Below, in pieces: positions 1 to 10,925 of a stretch of 64,000 bases of DNA. The notes under the pieces are model-generated. The model ran no database searches, was not told where the DNA came from, and saw only the letters and a program-made list of their open reading frames with translations. Position 1 is the stretch's first letter; the number at the start of each line of letters is the position of its first letter. Where the stretch lies: contig JAWHQI010000068.1 in assembly GCA_033032865.1 (NCBI GenBank), positions 2,976,001-3,040,000 on the forward strand, written 5' to 3'. The stretch is from Dactylorhiza incarnata. Its lineage: Eukaryota; Streptophyta; Magnoliopsida; Asparagales; Orchidaceae. The position numbers were made by a program, and so were the translations under genes.

Positions 1-2
1 CC

Positions 3-506
3 GGAATTTTTGAAATAGACACAAACGCAAATTTAGCTTTACAAGTTGAGCGCTTAACAAAGCAAGTGGCGAAGATGTCTGCTTCCTCCGCCACTCCTAC
101 TTGGGCTAATAACGTTTTAATTGAAGAATATGTTGACTACATGGGAAATCCACCTCGGCCTTCCTATAACCCGAACACCGCTCCGTATAATAACACCTAC
201 AATGCGGGTTATAGGAATCATCCGAATTTCTCATGGAGCAACCAAGGAAATGCTCAGCGTCCTATGAATTTAAATCAACCTCCCCCTAATCAACTTCTTA
301 ACTTAACTCCGCCTCCAAATTTGATTTCTCAAAATTATAATCCACCCGGTTTTCCACCGCAACAGCAAAAACTCTCTCCGATTGAAGAGGTTTTTGCAAA
401 ATATGTTGCTACAAATGAAACGAACATCCGGAACCTTACCAGATCGATAAAAAATTTAGAGAATCAAGTAGGCAACCTCGCAAAGATGATTTCTGAGCGT
501 CAATAA
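3..506 (+). pseudogene. gag: Athila-like gag, C-terminal part, ended by a premature stop
   Basis: The frame is open from base 3, upstream of the first ATG at 66, so this is the tail of a longer gag and not a small gene. It begins with a helical, coiled-coil-like stretch, then a Pro/Asn/Tyr-rich segment containing YRNHPNFSWSN, the signature of Athila-type gag, and ends with another helical region rich in Asn, Leu and Lys. Gag forms the virus-like particle in the cytoplasm. The TAA at 504-506 lies in frame with the following gag-protease linker, which continues to 2336 in the same frame, so it reads as a nonsense mutation (CAA or CAG to TAA) and not a natural terminus. Confidence 0.85.
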
Positions 507-2336
507 GGAGCACTACCGGGGAACACCGAGCAAAATCCAAAGGAGAGCGCGCACGCGATTACACTCCGAAGCGGGAAGGAGGTGGTTCAAAAACAGGACG
601 AACCCAAGGTAATTTCCTCTCCTCCTCCTCCTACTTTTAATTCATCTTCGAATTTGCCCGCTACGATAGCTCCGCACACTCCGCACACTCCGCACACTTC
701 TATTTTAAATCCGCGCGCTCCTACTTCTAATATTCCGTATCCATCAAAATTTAAAAATGAAAGCGCCGAAAAAAATTATAAAAAGTTTTTAGATGTTTTA
801 AAACAAATCCATATTAATGTACCTTTCTGTGAGGCTATCTCACAAATGCCTAAATATGCGAAATATCTTAAGGAGTTGCTCTCCAATAAGAAAAAGTTAG
901 AAGATATTTCGCATATTTCTTTAAACGCAGAATGCTCCGCGGTTGTACTCAACAAATTGCCGAAAAAAGCAAATGACCCGGGACGGTTTTCCATCCCATG
1001 TCTTTTTGGCAATTCGTTAGTAAAACACGCCTTAGCGGATCTTGGAGCAAGCATCAACCTTATGCCATTTTCTTTGTTCAAAAAGCTAGGTCTAGGAAAT
1101 CCAAGGCCCACTCGAATGAGTATCCAATTAGCGGATCGTTCTTTAAAATATCCGATAGGAATAGTGGAGGACGTGCTCGTCAAGGTTGACAAATTCATCT
1201 TCCTAGTGGATTTTGTCATTCTTGACATCGAAGAGGATGCCGAAGTACCCCTCATACTCGGCCGCCCCTTCCTTGCCACCTCCCGCGCTATTATCGACGT
1301 AAGTAACAGAAAGCTCCTCCTACGGGTTGGAGACGATGAAGTTACTTTCGGCATAAATTCCTCGATGCGGAACACGCTAGAAAATGATGATTCATGTTTT
1401 TACTTAGAAGAGTGTTGTGAGTTCGATTCATCCCTCGAGTTAGTTTCATCGACGAGTAGTGATTCCGAGCCCATAGAGCTCTTTTGTGATGAAGAAGAAG
1501 TTTCTCACCCCACACCACCCGAACCATTATTTTTAGAAAAATTAAAAATCAAGACTTCTTATGAAGAACCACCTGTATTGGAGTTGAAACAACTCCCCCC
1601 TCACCTTAAATACTTGTTTTTGGAAAAAGAGTCTAAGCTACCCATCATCATTTCATCCGATCTTAGCGACTCAGAAATTTCTGAGTTGACTATAGTCTTA
1701 AGAAAGCACCGCCACGCAATTGCGTGGCAATTATCGGACATTAAGGGTATAAACCCATCTTTCTGCACTCATAAAATATTTCTCAAAGATAATTCCCGAA
1801 ATTCAGTCCAGCCTCAACGACGACTAAACCCTAACATGAAAGAAGTCGTTAAGACCGAAGTTATAAAACTTCTGGACGCGGGAATCATCTACCCGATATC
1901 GGACAGTACTTGGGTTAGCCCAGTACAAGTCGTGCCAAAGAAAGGTGGTGTCACGGTAGTTGCGAACGAAAATAACGAATTGATCCCAACCCGTACTGTT
2001 ACGGGTTGGCGGATGTGCATCGACTATCGGAAATTAAATGATGCCACCCGTAAGGATCACTTCCCTCTACCATTTATCGACCAAATTTTAGAACGCCTTT
2101 CGGGTCACTCCTACTACTGTTTTCTAGATGGTTTGTCAGGATACTTCCAAATTCCGATTTCGCCCGACGACCAAGAGAAAACCACTTTCACTTGTCCCTT
2201 TGGCACCTTCGCTTATCGAAGGATGCCATTTGGTCTTTGTAACACGCCAGCTACATTCCAAAGATGTATGTTGGCAATTTTTGACGAGTTAGTGGAGGAG
2301 GTGATGGAAGTATTCATGGACGATTTTTCCGTGTAA
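507..2336 (+). pseudogene. pol: Athila-like gag-pol: protease and reverse transcriptase palm
   Basis: Same reading frame as the gag above. The gag-pol linker (motif AITLRSGKE near 555-582) is followed by a Pro/Ser-rich spacer. The aspartic protease has DLGASI near 1038 and ILGRPFLAT near 1254. RT motifs are WRMCIDYRKLN (about 2009-2040), LDGLSGYFQI (about 2125) and the active site FMDD (about 2312). The frame stops at TAA 2334-2336 just after FMDDFSV. The next frame-0 codons resume the family sequence, so the TAA replaces a Tyr codon usual at this site. Upstream sites are intact, and decay here is one base deep. Confidence 0.9.
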
Positions 2337-3560
2337 GGGAGTTCATTTGAAAACTGTTTAAAAAATCTCGAGCGCGTGTTGCAGCGATGTGAGGAAACGA
2401 ATTTAGAACTTAATTGGGAGAAATGCCATTTTATGGTCAAGGAAGGACTAGTCCTTGGCCATAAAATTTCAGGCAAGGGGATCGAGGTCGATAGGGCCAA
2501 GATTGATGTAATTGAAAAACTTCCCCCTCCCACAAATGTAAAAGCTATTAGGAGTTTCCTAGGCCACGCAGGGTTCTATCAGCGCTTTATACAAAATTTT
2601 TCCAAAATCACAAAGCTGTTAACCCATCTTCTTGAAAAGGAATCCTCATTTATTTTTAGCGATGAATGCCATTTGGCCTTTACACTTATCAATGAAAAAC
2701 TTATAAACTCCCCGATTCTAGTCGCGCCGGATTGGTCGCTCCCTTTTGAAATCATGTGCGACGCGAGTGACATTGCGGTTGGTGCCGTTTTAGGCCAACC
2801 GGTGAGTAAGTATTTCCACCCTATTTATTATGCGAGCAAAACACTCACGTCGGCACAAGCGAATTACACCACTACCGAAAAAGAGCTTCTAGCGATCGTT
2901 TTTGCCTTTGATAAGTTTAGGTCATACATCACCCTCTCGAAAGTTATCGTCTTCACGGATCACTCCGCACTTAGGTATCTTTTAAGCAAATCGGACGCCA
3001 AGCCTCGTCTTTTGCGATGGCTCCTCCTCTTGCAGGAGTTTTACTTAGAGATCCGGGACAAAAGGGGAGCCGAAAACTTGGCGGTCGGTCACCTCTCCCA
3101 TTTAGAAAACCCCGCCTCTGACGTATTAATAGAATCTGACATTAATGATAAATTTCCCGAAGAGCGCCTCCTTACTCTCGAAAATATTAATTCATCGTCT
3201 ACCCCCTGGTTTTCAGATCTGGCTAACTATTTAGTAGCCCGGGTCCTGCCAAAAGAATTCTCGAGTCAGCAAAAGAAGAAATTCTTTTCTGATTTAAAGA
3301 ATTACTTTTGGGAGGACCCCTTTTTATTCCGTGTATGCGCAGACCAGGTAGTAAGACGATGCGTCTCGAGTGAGGAAGGCCTTAAAATTTTACGTCATTG
3401 TCATGAGGGACCCACCGGAGGTCATTATCATTCAAACCGAACCACAAGGAAGGCGCTGGAGGCGGGCTTTTATTGGCCCTCGCTCTTCAAAGATGCTCAC
3501 ACCCTTGTGAGTACTTGCGACAACTGCCAGCGGTCGGGGACATCTCCCGCCGGGATGAGA
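2337..3560 (+). pseudogene. pol: Athila-like pol: RT thumb, RNase H, integrase zinc finger
   Basis: Continues in frame 0 after the nonsense codon. The RT connection ([13 protein letters not shown] near 2570) leads into RNase H: IMCDASD (about 2751), the TTEKELLAI region (about 2872) and [11 protein letters not shown] (about 2950). At the fourth catalytic site the usual Asp of the lineage (ADHLSRL) reads Gly (VGHLSHL near 3085), which should impair RNase H. The integrase HHCC finger follows, with His residues in [12 protein letters not shown] (about 3400-3432) and Cys residues in CDNCQR (about 3515). The frame is lost at about 3560, where the family sequence moves to frame 2. Confidence 0.85.
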
Positions 3561-4491
3561 TGCCCCAAAACATTTTCTTAGAATGCGAAATTTTCGACCT
3601 TTGGGGTATCGATTTTGTTGGTCCTCTCCCTCCATCTTTTTCAAATAAATATATTCTAGTGGCAGTCGACTACGTATCGAGGTGGGCGGAAGCGCAAGCT
3701 CTCCCCACGAATGATGCGCGAGTCGTCGTTAATTTCTTAAAAAAATTATTTTCTCGATTTGGCACGCCGCGCGCTATTGTGAGTGATCGGGGCACCCATT
3801 TTTGCAATACTCAATTTACAAAAATCTTAGCAAAATATGGTGTCACTCACAAATTATCCACAGCATATCACCCACAAACGAGCGGCCAAGTCGAAGTTGT
3901 TAATCGAGAATTAAAACGGATTTTAGAAAAAATAGTTTCTATCAATCAGAAGGATTGGGCAATAAAGCTCGATGACGCGCTATGGGCCTATCGAACGGCA
4001 TACAAGACCGCTATCGGTTGTACACCGTATCGAATGGTTTATGGCAAGGCTTGCCACCTTCCGGTCGAATTAGAACACCGCGCATTTTGGGCACTTAAAT
4101 TTTTAAACCTCGATTCCACTCTAGCGGGAGAACAAAGAAAATTCCAAATGAACGAATTAGATGAGTGGTGAGCGAATGCGTATGAGGCAATAAATTATAT
4201 AAGGAGCGAACGAAGTTTTATCACGATAAGCATATAAAATTTCCAAAAACTTTTTCGCCGGGCGATCTCGTCCTCCTTTATAATTCCCGCCTTCGCCTTT
4301 TTCCGGGAAAACTAAAATCCCGATGGTCTGGACCCTTTATTGTTAAAGAGGTTTGGTCCTATGGGACAATTTTAATTTCCCACCCGGAAAAAGGTACCTT
4401 CAAAGTAAACGGCCACCGCCTTAAATTATATCATCCGGGAGAGTTAACTAATGAAAAGAGTGATTCGATTGTATTTCAACCTATAATATGA
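3560..4491 (+). pseudogene. pol: Athila-like integrase core and C-terminal domain, frameshifted
   Basis: Frame 2 carries the integrase catalytic core: Asp in [11 protein letters not shown] (about 3601-3633), Asp in VSDRGTHF (about 3780) and Glu in [12 protein letters not shown] (about 3880-3912), so the D,D,E triad is present. TGA at 4169-4171 interrupts MNELDEW; the codons after it continue the family sequence, so CGA to TGA is likely. Near 4200 the frame shifts again to frame 1, where the C-terminal domain [13 protein letters not shown] and the end of pol are readable up to a TGA at 4489-4491. Integrase inserts the cDNA into chromosomes; this copy cannot be translated whole. Confidence 0.85.
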
Positions 4492-4742
4492 TCGGCAAGT
4501 GGGTCAAGCTACGCGACCTTAAACAAAGCGCTGTTGGGAGGCACCCCAAAGTTATCTTTTATTATTTTCTCTTGTCTTTTCTTTTCTTCTTTAACAACTT
4601 TTGCAGGTAATCGCGGCTTCCCCACAAAAGCTTCAAAAAATCAGGGAAGCCCTTTTTCCTTCTCTTCTTTCGTTTTTGCATTTCTTTTTACCTTTTCTTA
4701 CTTCATACTTATTTTTAAACATTGGGGACAATGTTTAACTTT

Positions 4743-4755
4743 AAGTATGGGGGTG
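4743..4755 (+). other. Internal (central) polypurine-tract copy
   Basis: AAGTATGGGGGTG matches the LTR-adjacent tract at 6111 in 12 of 13 bases but lies 1.37 kb upstream of it. The second Athila-like element in the window also has two copies of its tract. A central tract could act as a second plus-strand primer; the function is inferred. Confidence 0.5.
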
Positions 4756-4933
4756 TAAATAGCCCTTTGTAAATATTTGTAAATAGTTTTAAAAAGAAAA
4801 TTTTCAAAAAAAAAAACAACAAAAAGAAAATTTTAATTTTGTTTTTATGATCTCCTTTATTTAAGCACTTGTAAAATCCAAAAACCCAAAAAAAAATTTA
4901 AAAAATCGAAAATTTAAATCTTGGAAAGGGACG

Positions 4934-5006
4934 TTTGGGATTTCATCCCATCACACCTCCTAGTACCTTGCGAACCCTTCACCGGGTAGCCCTTGGGAAG
5001 TCCAAG
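4934..5006 (+). other. Conserved 73-bp module, copy A
   Basis: Shares TCATCCCAT, CCTAGTACC, GGGTAG and GGGAAGTCCA-type blocks, in the same order and spacing, with 7632-7706 and 17986-18058 read on the minus strand. It lies in the sense strand of the Athila-like element, between pol and the 3' LTR. No ORF explains it. The start GGGATTTCATCCC can fold as a small hairpin. Confidence 0.65.
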
Positions 5007-5490
5007 ACTTGCAAAAATTGTTAAGTTTTAAAGCTAGTTTCCTTTCTTTGTAAATAGTTTTTAATGTCAAAAATTCAAAAAAAAAAGATAAAAAAAAAAG
5101 ATAATATCAAAAATTCAAAAAATTCTTATATCCCTCCTTCTTGTTGTTTTTGTGATTTCTTAGAAATCTAGTTGAGAATGTTTATAAGCATGTTTAAGTT
5201 TTTAATTGGCTAAAATTTTGCTTATCATAGTTTGTTAATTTTAAATTTGAGGTAATCTTGATTTAAGAATCATCTTATGATTTTAAATTGATTAGAGAAT
5301 TTTGTTAGGATGACTTCTCTTTTTATTTTTAAATGGCTTCATTTTGTAGTAAATTTCCTAAACCTCTTTAGATTTCAATTATATTTTCTTCTAACTTCTT
5401 AGATCTTAGGAATTTTAATTTTACTAGAATTTGCTCTCAATATGATTTAAAGATAGCTAGATTTATTTTCCCCTACCATACCCCCTTTGA

Positions 5491-5745
5491 TGGCATAAAA
5501 AAAATATTAAAAGATCATATGTCATGGGAATAAGAGGATAAAATTCATTATTCCCTAAAACATATGCACCCAAAATATTTGAAAAGATTATATGGCATGG
5601 AGTAAGAGGATAAAATTCATTACTCCTAAACCATATACATTTTGGGTTTTTATTAGAAGAGAAAAAAAAGAGAAAGAAAGAAAAAAAAGGGAAATTTCAT
5701 GATAAATTCCATTTCCTCCATTCAAAAATTTCTCTTCTTATGCCA
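5491..5745 (+). other. Tandem covarying hairpins enclosed by an outer stem
   Basis: Two units with a period of about 73 bp. Unit 1 pairs CATATGT (5516-5522) with ACATATG (5560-5566) and GGGAATAA (5526-5533) with TTATTCCC (5548-5555). Unit 2 pairs TATATGG (5589-5595) with CCATATA (5631-5637) and GGAGTAA (5599-5605) with TTACTCC (5620-5626). The 14-nt loop is identical in both. Where the stems differ, both arms change together. TGGCATAA (5491-5498) pairs with TTATGCCA (5738-5745) around the whole. This points to a selected RNA fold or a past palindromic duplication. Confidence 0.6.
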
Positions 5746-6110
5746 AATTTTATGAAATCCCCCTTAGCCAATATCATTGTTCTAGTTTTAGTTGAAAATT
5801 ATGGAGAGAGCAATATTTAGTAATTTACTTTTCCTTAAGTTTCTTTTAAGGTAGAGTTCTTATAATTTTAATTTAATTTAGTTTAATAATTTCTACAATT
5901 TTGTCAAACTACTTAATTTTTTTGAGAAGTTCTTGCCTAAACATTTTTCCCTCTTTTCAAATCATCATCATAATTTAGGACTTAACTCCCCCTTGAATTT
6001 ACTCTTAATTTAACTTTTGGTTAAATGAAATTTTAGTTTTAAATTAAAATTTTTTTAAGGATGTCTTATAAATTATGTCTCACACTTTTGCTCTGGAATA
6101 GCAAAACCTC

Positions 6111-6123
6111 AAGTATGGGGGTA
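6111..6123 (+). other. Polypurine tract of Athila-like A
   Basis: AAGTATGGGGGTA lies two bases before the LTR start TGATA at 6126. This is the expected place for the plus-strand primer of reverse transcription. Confidence 0.75.
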
Positions 6124-6295
6124 TTTGATAAGTAGTATTTTTATAACTTTTTAATAGAAAATTTTGTAAATATTTAATATGAATTTTCCTTTTTATGTCA
6201 ATTTTAGGTTATAAGTAGTTCTTTTTGTAATTTTTGATTCTAACTTAGCTCAATTTCAATTTTTGCAGAATTTTGGGACAAATCGGGAAAAATGG

Positions 6296-6760
6296 CATGT
6301 CACGCCCTCGGTCACGCCCGTGACCAAGGGCGTGTAACCTGAAGATCAGTCCAGAATCGATGCCACGCTGTTTGAACCAGTCCACACCAAGTCACGCCCC
6401 AGGTCACGCCCATGACCCAAAGTCACGCCCGTGATCGGGGGCGTGTAATCTTAGAATCTTCCACGTAGAGCCGCCGTCGAGACATGGAGCTGCAGTCGAG
6501 AAGTCAACTTGAATCACGCTCTTGACCCACATGTCATGGCCGTGACTTGCCCGCGTGATCTCTGCTTCGCCGCCGCGCCAAATTCCAGCCCACGCCGCAT
6601 TTAATGCAGCCGTCCAAAGTCACGGCCGTGACCCGACATGTCACGCCCGTGACATGTCATTTCTCGCCGCGCCGTCCAGAAAGCCCACGCCGTTGTCGGA
6701 TCCGATGTGAATAGTGCAGTCATGCCCTTGGTCACGCCCGTGACCAAGGGCGTGTAATCT
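6296..6760 (+). repeat. Dyad-symmetric GTCACGCCCGTGAC array in U3
   Basis: At least five GC-rich repeats built on GTCACG-CC-CGTGAC. The best is at 6724-6751, with 13-bp perfect arms around CC. Another at 6301-6334 has 16-bp arms with one mismatch. The flanking LTR is A/T-rich. The array stops about 20 bp before the TATA box. Confidence 0.75.
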
Positions 6761-6772
6761 GAAATTTTTTCC

Positions 6773-6779
6773 TATAAAT
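6773..6779 (+). promoter_or_regulatory. TATA box of Athila-like A LTR
   Basis: TATAAAT in CCTATAAATTC, downstream of the dyad array and about 240 bp before an AATAAA signal. The spacing fits a U3/R boundary near 6800-6810. Confidence 0.6.
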
Positions 6780-7204
6780 TCAGAGGTTCTCCTTGAGTCC
6801 AGGGTTCAGAATTTTGGAGTGGGGGAGGTGCTGCTAGAGCTGTTAGTGAGTTCTTCAATGCAATTGTTCATGTCTTTAAGCTTTCATGTCTTCCTTTTCA
6901 ATTCATGCAATATTTTAGTTTAACTTTCATGTACTAGCTCTTTTTAAGCTTGTAATCTTCATTTTCCTAGCTTGGTAATCTCTCTTTAAGATTGTAATAG
7001 TTTTGATTTTCAATAAAAATTAGCTTGCTCTCTTTCATTTGCTATTTCTCCTTAAGTACTTCTCCTTTCATGCAACGTTAAGTTTTCTTTCCTTTTTCCC
7101 CTCCACTATGTTGAGCATTAAGACTTTTTTTTATCGTTTTAATCATTCACTAAGTTTGCAAAATGTCTCTTTTTAACTAAGTAATCAAAACCTCCAAAAT
7201 ATCA

Positions 7205-7309
7205 TTAGATAAGATAATCAAAACCTCCAAAATATCTCGTTTTCAAATAGTTATTATTAATTCCATATGTTTTATTAAAATAATTATAAGAAAAACCCGG
7301 GGCGTTACA
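7205..7309 (-). repeat. LTR tip starting TGTAACGCCCCGG, cut by the Athila-like insertion
   Basis: Read on the minus strand, 7309 starts TGTAACGCCCCGGG, a common start for plant gypsy LTRs. The segment is A/T-rich and is lost at 7205, where the Athila-like LTR abuts. Its other part should lie left of the window. Its right edge abuts a truncated direct repeat of the TRIM-like unit, so it probably inserted into that unit. Confidence 0.4.
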
Positions 7310-7613
7310 ACACGCCCTTCCGTTTCGAATAGCACCGCAGCACAGGGGCAATTCTGAACCGCAGTTCCAACAATACCCCCCAGAAACGACCCCGGGGTTT
7401 CGAACCCGCGACCCCCTCTGATACCAATTGAGAGGACCCAGCGCCACCAACTCGACCAAAAGACCGGTCTGTTGGTGAAGGCGCAACTGTTCTTTATATC
7501 AACTTGGTCCTCGGGCGGATCCACAGGGCAGCCAGTTAGGCCCACGGGGGGCACGCCCATCTGCTTCGAATAGCACCGCAGCACCGTGGCGATTCTGAAC
7601 CGCAGTTCCAACA
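7310..7613 (-). mobile_element. Miniature TRIM-like (or tRNA-related SINE-like) element
   Basis: On the minus strand, a repeat starting TGTTGGAACTGCGG occurs at 7613 and again at 7372, each followed by about 60 similar bases. The first copy runs to ...CTCTCA (7429), giving a 185-bp LTR. TGGTATCAGAGG (7415-7426) then matches an initiator-Met tRNA primer binding site. A short G-rich tract (7375-7380) precedes the second copy, which is cut at 7310. The internal part is only about 55 bp. The same strand also shows A-box-like TGGTCGAGTTGG and B-box GGTTCGAAACC (7396-7406), so a tRNA-derived SINE is the alternative. There is no ORF. Confidence 0.5.
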
Positions 7614-7631
7614 CTAAATTTTATGGTTAAC

Positions 7632-7706
7632 CATGGACTCCCCGCGGACTACCCTGTGAAGGGCTCACTACGGTACTAGGAGCTACAATGGGATGACACC
7701 CCCAAA
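7632..7706 (-). other. Conserved 73-bp module, copy B
   Basis: Read on the minus strand it carries TCATCCCAT, CTCCTAGTACC, CCCTTCACAGGGTAG and GGAGTCCATG in the order of copies A (4934) and C (17986). It lies near the inner end of the minus-strand LTR-like block, again in the sense strand. Confidence 0.6.
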
Positions 7707-10498
7707 GCTCCCATTCCAAGGTACTTAGTATTATTAGTGACTACCCACAAGTACACCCTCCTTAACATTACACTTGAATTACCCTACGTATTTTATGGCC
7801 TTCTAAGGGGAAAGACGATCTTTCGTCGGTCCCGAACACAACCTTCTCCTTATCTTATCGGGTACACTCAACATATAGACCTCTAATGGTGACCACACAT
7901 CTTCTCTACCAGACTAGGTGCACCAACTAACTTCCATTCTCACCTAAGGATCCATCAAATAGTCAAGTTTTACAGTTTTACTATATGCAGACCAAGTGAG
8001 TTATATGAGTTACATAAGGGAAGGTACCACAAATATTCATCCAACTGCCTCAAGAATATTTTTGGGTCTCTATCATGATATTCTAAGACTAAATACAGAG
8101 GATCATATTTTTCCTTATTTAATTGGTATTTATTATAATTTTCCTCAACATTGTCCCAATATGAAATTGAACATGAAGTATAAAATCCTCTTATGATATG
8201 GCCTCCACAAAACTATGGAAAATCTATCAAGTCAAAATTACAGTAAATACATAATATCAAAATTTTGCAGTAAGGGGTTGACCTCTAATTATAATATTGA
8301 ACAATTACCCCAAATTAGAATTTAAAGATGGAACCACCAAAAATACTTGTCTAATAAATATGGGAAAATTATCTAACCTTCATAAGAATCAGAAATGTTT
8401 ACTGGCCAAATTTCAGATTTTATCAAGACTAATTAATCACATAAATAAATATTCCAAGTAAACTCATACTAGGGAAAATTATGAAGGAACCTATTGACAA
8501 ATAAATCCAAAAATTATACAAAAATTCAGAGAGCTTTCTATAGTCCTAAAATGTCCTACCACCAAGTTTCATAATTTTCCAGAGGATATTTGGCCCTTAA
8601 TTATTTATTACATTCTTAAGACCAAATAGATGGCTTGTGAATGAAGTGCTAAATAAGTTAATTCAATAATTACCCAAAAATTACCAGAGATCTATCACAT
8701 GACTAAGAGGGTACCACCACATTTTCATTATCATCCAAGATTATTTGTGCATATTAATTTCTCTCCTAAGGAGGCTCCCAAAATGATTATAACCCAAATT
8801 AGAGGGAATAATTGGTCCTAAAATTCTCTCAAAATTTCCTAGGGAATATTTACTCCCCATGAACTTCTCTACCAAGTTTCATGACCATCCAATGACATAT
8901 GCCCTTATGTCCATCACAAGGCTTAAAGTGAAACCCTAAGGTTAAAACTAGGGTCCTAGGGCATATCCACCCCACATCACCACAAATTACTCAAGGGGGT
9001 GTATTAAGTGGTCCTAAACCAGTGGCCAAAGTTTCACACCACTTGGATGAGGTTTGACCACCTAATTCCAACACGTGCACTTTTAACCTAGTTTGACCTA
9101 ATTTGACCAAACTTGGGTTAATAAATTACCCAACCAAATCAGTCCCAATTGGGCTGAAATTTTTACCAGGGTCATATAATAACCCTAAAGAGCACCCACC
9201 AAAATTTGGAGGGATTGGAGGTCATTAGACTCGATAATTAATTAATATGTGAAATTTTAAATTATTACAAAAACCATAGAAGAATGTTCTCCTAAAATTC
9301 CCATCTATGGATATGTTAAGGGGGTTGGTACAAATAGCCCAGGTTTCAATTTTTATGCAATAGCAATTCCCTATCAAAAGTTATTCAAGAAAAGGTGGCT
9401 GCCCTACCCTAGGGACCAGTCCCACCAAAATGGCTCTACAGGGAGCTACAGTGCCCCTATTGGGCTGAAACAAATTTTCAATTAAACTAAACACCAAAGG
9501 CTATAACTTTGATGTTGGGCACTGTTTCATTAGAGGGGCTCTAGTATTTTTAATAATTAAATTAAACTACTACATAATATGTGACAACAAATCATGTAAC
9601 TTAAGCATTTAATCATCTAGGTCTGCGAATAGCAGATCACGACTGATCCAACGACGCCCAATCATCGTCCCCAATGAATGGACGGTCCCTGACAGCCCAT
9701 CCCGGGTGACATTTGCGCTCGATTTTCCGGCCACCCTTGCATCCTTTCGGCCGGCTGGTGCCACCACCACCTTCGTCGAGGTGGTGGCAGGCGATTGGCC
9801 GGGGTTTGCCGGCCGGTGGTGGCCAGAGGGGGTTTTTCTAGTGGGTGAAAGGGGCTCGAAAACGAACCATTTCGGGAGCATGATTCAAGATCGATTGAGC
9901 TCGAATCAAGCCCCAAACTGATTGAGATCTATGCACTAGGGGAGAGAGGGAGGACCGGACCTGTGCTGGGGCCTGGTGTCGCAAATTCTGGCGGGTTGCC
10001 ATGGCCGGTGGTGGTGCTTTTGGTGCCATGTTGATCTAGGCTTTTGGTGCACGATTTCTTCTGTGAAGAGGATGGTTTCATTCCATTCCGACCTCTGAAG
10101 ATGTTAAAGAGTTCAATTCGGGGAGGGGAGGAGCCATGACATCAATTGCCATTAACACCATTAATGGTGATTTTCGGTTTCATATGGGGGGGGGGGAATG
10201 AATTGGGCATCAATGTGGCCGGGAGAAGGCTGGAAACTTCTCCTCTCCTCAAGAGGAGATGAATTGTGCCATGAATGAAGAAGATGGGAGGTTTCTTCTT
10301 CCTCCCCACTAACACCATCCATTCTCTCTCTCTTTCAATTTGAGTTTTCTCTCTCCTAGCCAATTTTCCTGAAATTGATTGGCCTATTCAGTAGCACTCA
10401 ACCCCATTAGGTGGTGGACCACCTCATTTGGGTCTAGCCCAAGAGGATTGGGCTTGATTTGGTCAACATAGGTCATTTTGACCTAAATTTGAGGTAGA

Positions 10499-10925
10499 GT
10501 TGACTTTGGTCAAATTGACCATTTGGGTTGACCCCAATGGGTGTCTCATGACTTATTGGCCTCCCTTATGGGCTAGGAAGGTATGGGTAGGGTTAATTTG
10601 GTAAGATGAGGGTAAATTGACCCTTAATAGGGACTTTTGACCAAATTAGGGATAAGGTTGACTTTTGTAAAATTGGCCAAATTGGAGGCCCCATGATGGG
10701 GCATTTTGGTCCATTGGGTCCCTAGTTTCCTTATAATGCTAAGGGTAAGGTTAATTTGGCATGGTGAAGGCCAATTGGCCCTAACTAAGCTACTTTGACC
10801 AATTTCGGGTTAGGTTGACTTTGGTGAATTTGGCCTCTTTGGTTGACCCTAATGGGTCCCTGGTGCTCTAAGGGGACCCCTTATGGGTTAGGGATGTTAT
10901 GGTGGGGTCAAGGAATCAAGGTGAG
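10499..10925. repeat. Degenerate tandem repeat, period about 158 bp
   Basis: GTTGACTTT recurs at 10499, 10657 and 10814, each followed by a similar order of motifs (AATTGRCC, CCCMATGGG, GGGTTAGG-like). The spacings of 158 and 157 bp indicate three diverged units, the last incomplete. Confidence 0.55.

Larger units (their letters stand above)
4492..6125 (+). other. Non-coding 3' region between pol and LTR of Athila-like A
   Basis: A/T-rich tract of 1.6 kb with no ORF resembling an env-like protein. A 74-residue hydrophobic ORF at 4534-4758 looks like a chance frame over T-rich DNA. The tract contains an internal polypurine-tract copy (4743), a conserved module (4934-5006), a pair of covarying hairpins (5516-5637) and a purine run (about 5656-5692). 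Just upstream of the internal tract, AAACATTG and CAATGTTT (about 4717-4737) form a stem around a GGGA loop. Confidence 0.7.
1..7204 (+). mobile_element. Athila-like Ty3/gypsy retrotransposon A (left end outside window)
   Basis: The element runs on the plus strand and is entered inside gag. The order seen is gag C-terminus, aspartic protease, reverse transcriptase, RNase H, integrase, a 1.6 kb non-coding tract, a polypurine tract and a 3' LTR. The gag motif NHPNFSWSN, the protease motif DLGASINLMP and the RT motif FMDDFSV are typical of the plant Athila lineage. The LTR ends TGATA...TATCA are perfect terminal inverted repeats. The env-like ORF found in some Athila elements is absent. Gag-pol carries three in-frame stops and two frameshifts, so this copy cannot make its own enzymes. 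Confidence 0.9.
6126..7204 (+). repeat. 3' LTR of Athila-like element A
   Basis: 1079 bp, starting TGATAAGTAG right after the polypurine tract and ending CCAAAATATCA, so the ends form the 5-bp inverted repeat TGATA/TATCA. It holds a GC-rich dyad array (6296-6760), a TATA box (6773), AATAAA at about 7011 and a T-rich U5. The other LTR lies outside the window, so the target duplication cannot be tested. About 20 bp of the LTR end (7182-7202) recurs just outside it (about 7215-7235), so the exact right edge carries some doubt. Confidence 0.8.

Noticed and set aside
4534..4758. Hydrophobic 74-residue frame that could be read as an env-like transmembrane segment
   Set aside because: It covers T-rich DNA and ends over the internal polypurine tract; no further env-like sequence around it.
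7396..7426. tRNA gene
   Set aside because: B-box and A-box-like motifs are present, but I could not build a cloverleaf with an acceptor stem; it fits a tRNA-related repeat or primer site instead.
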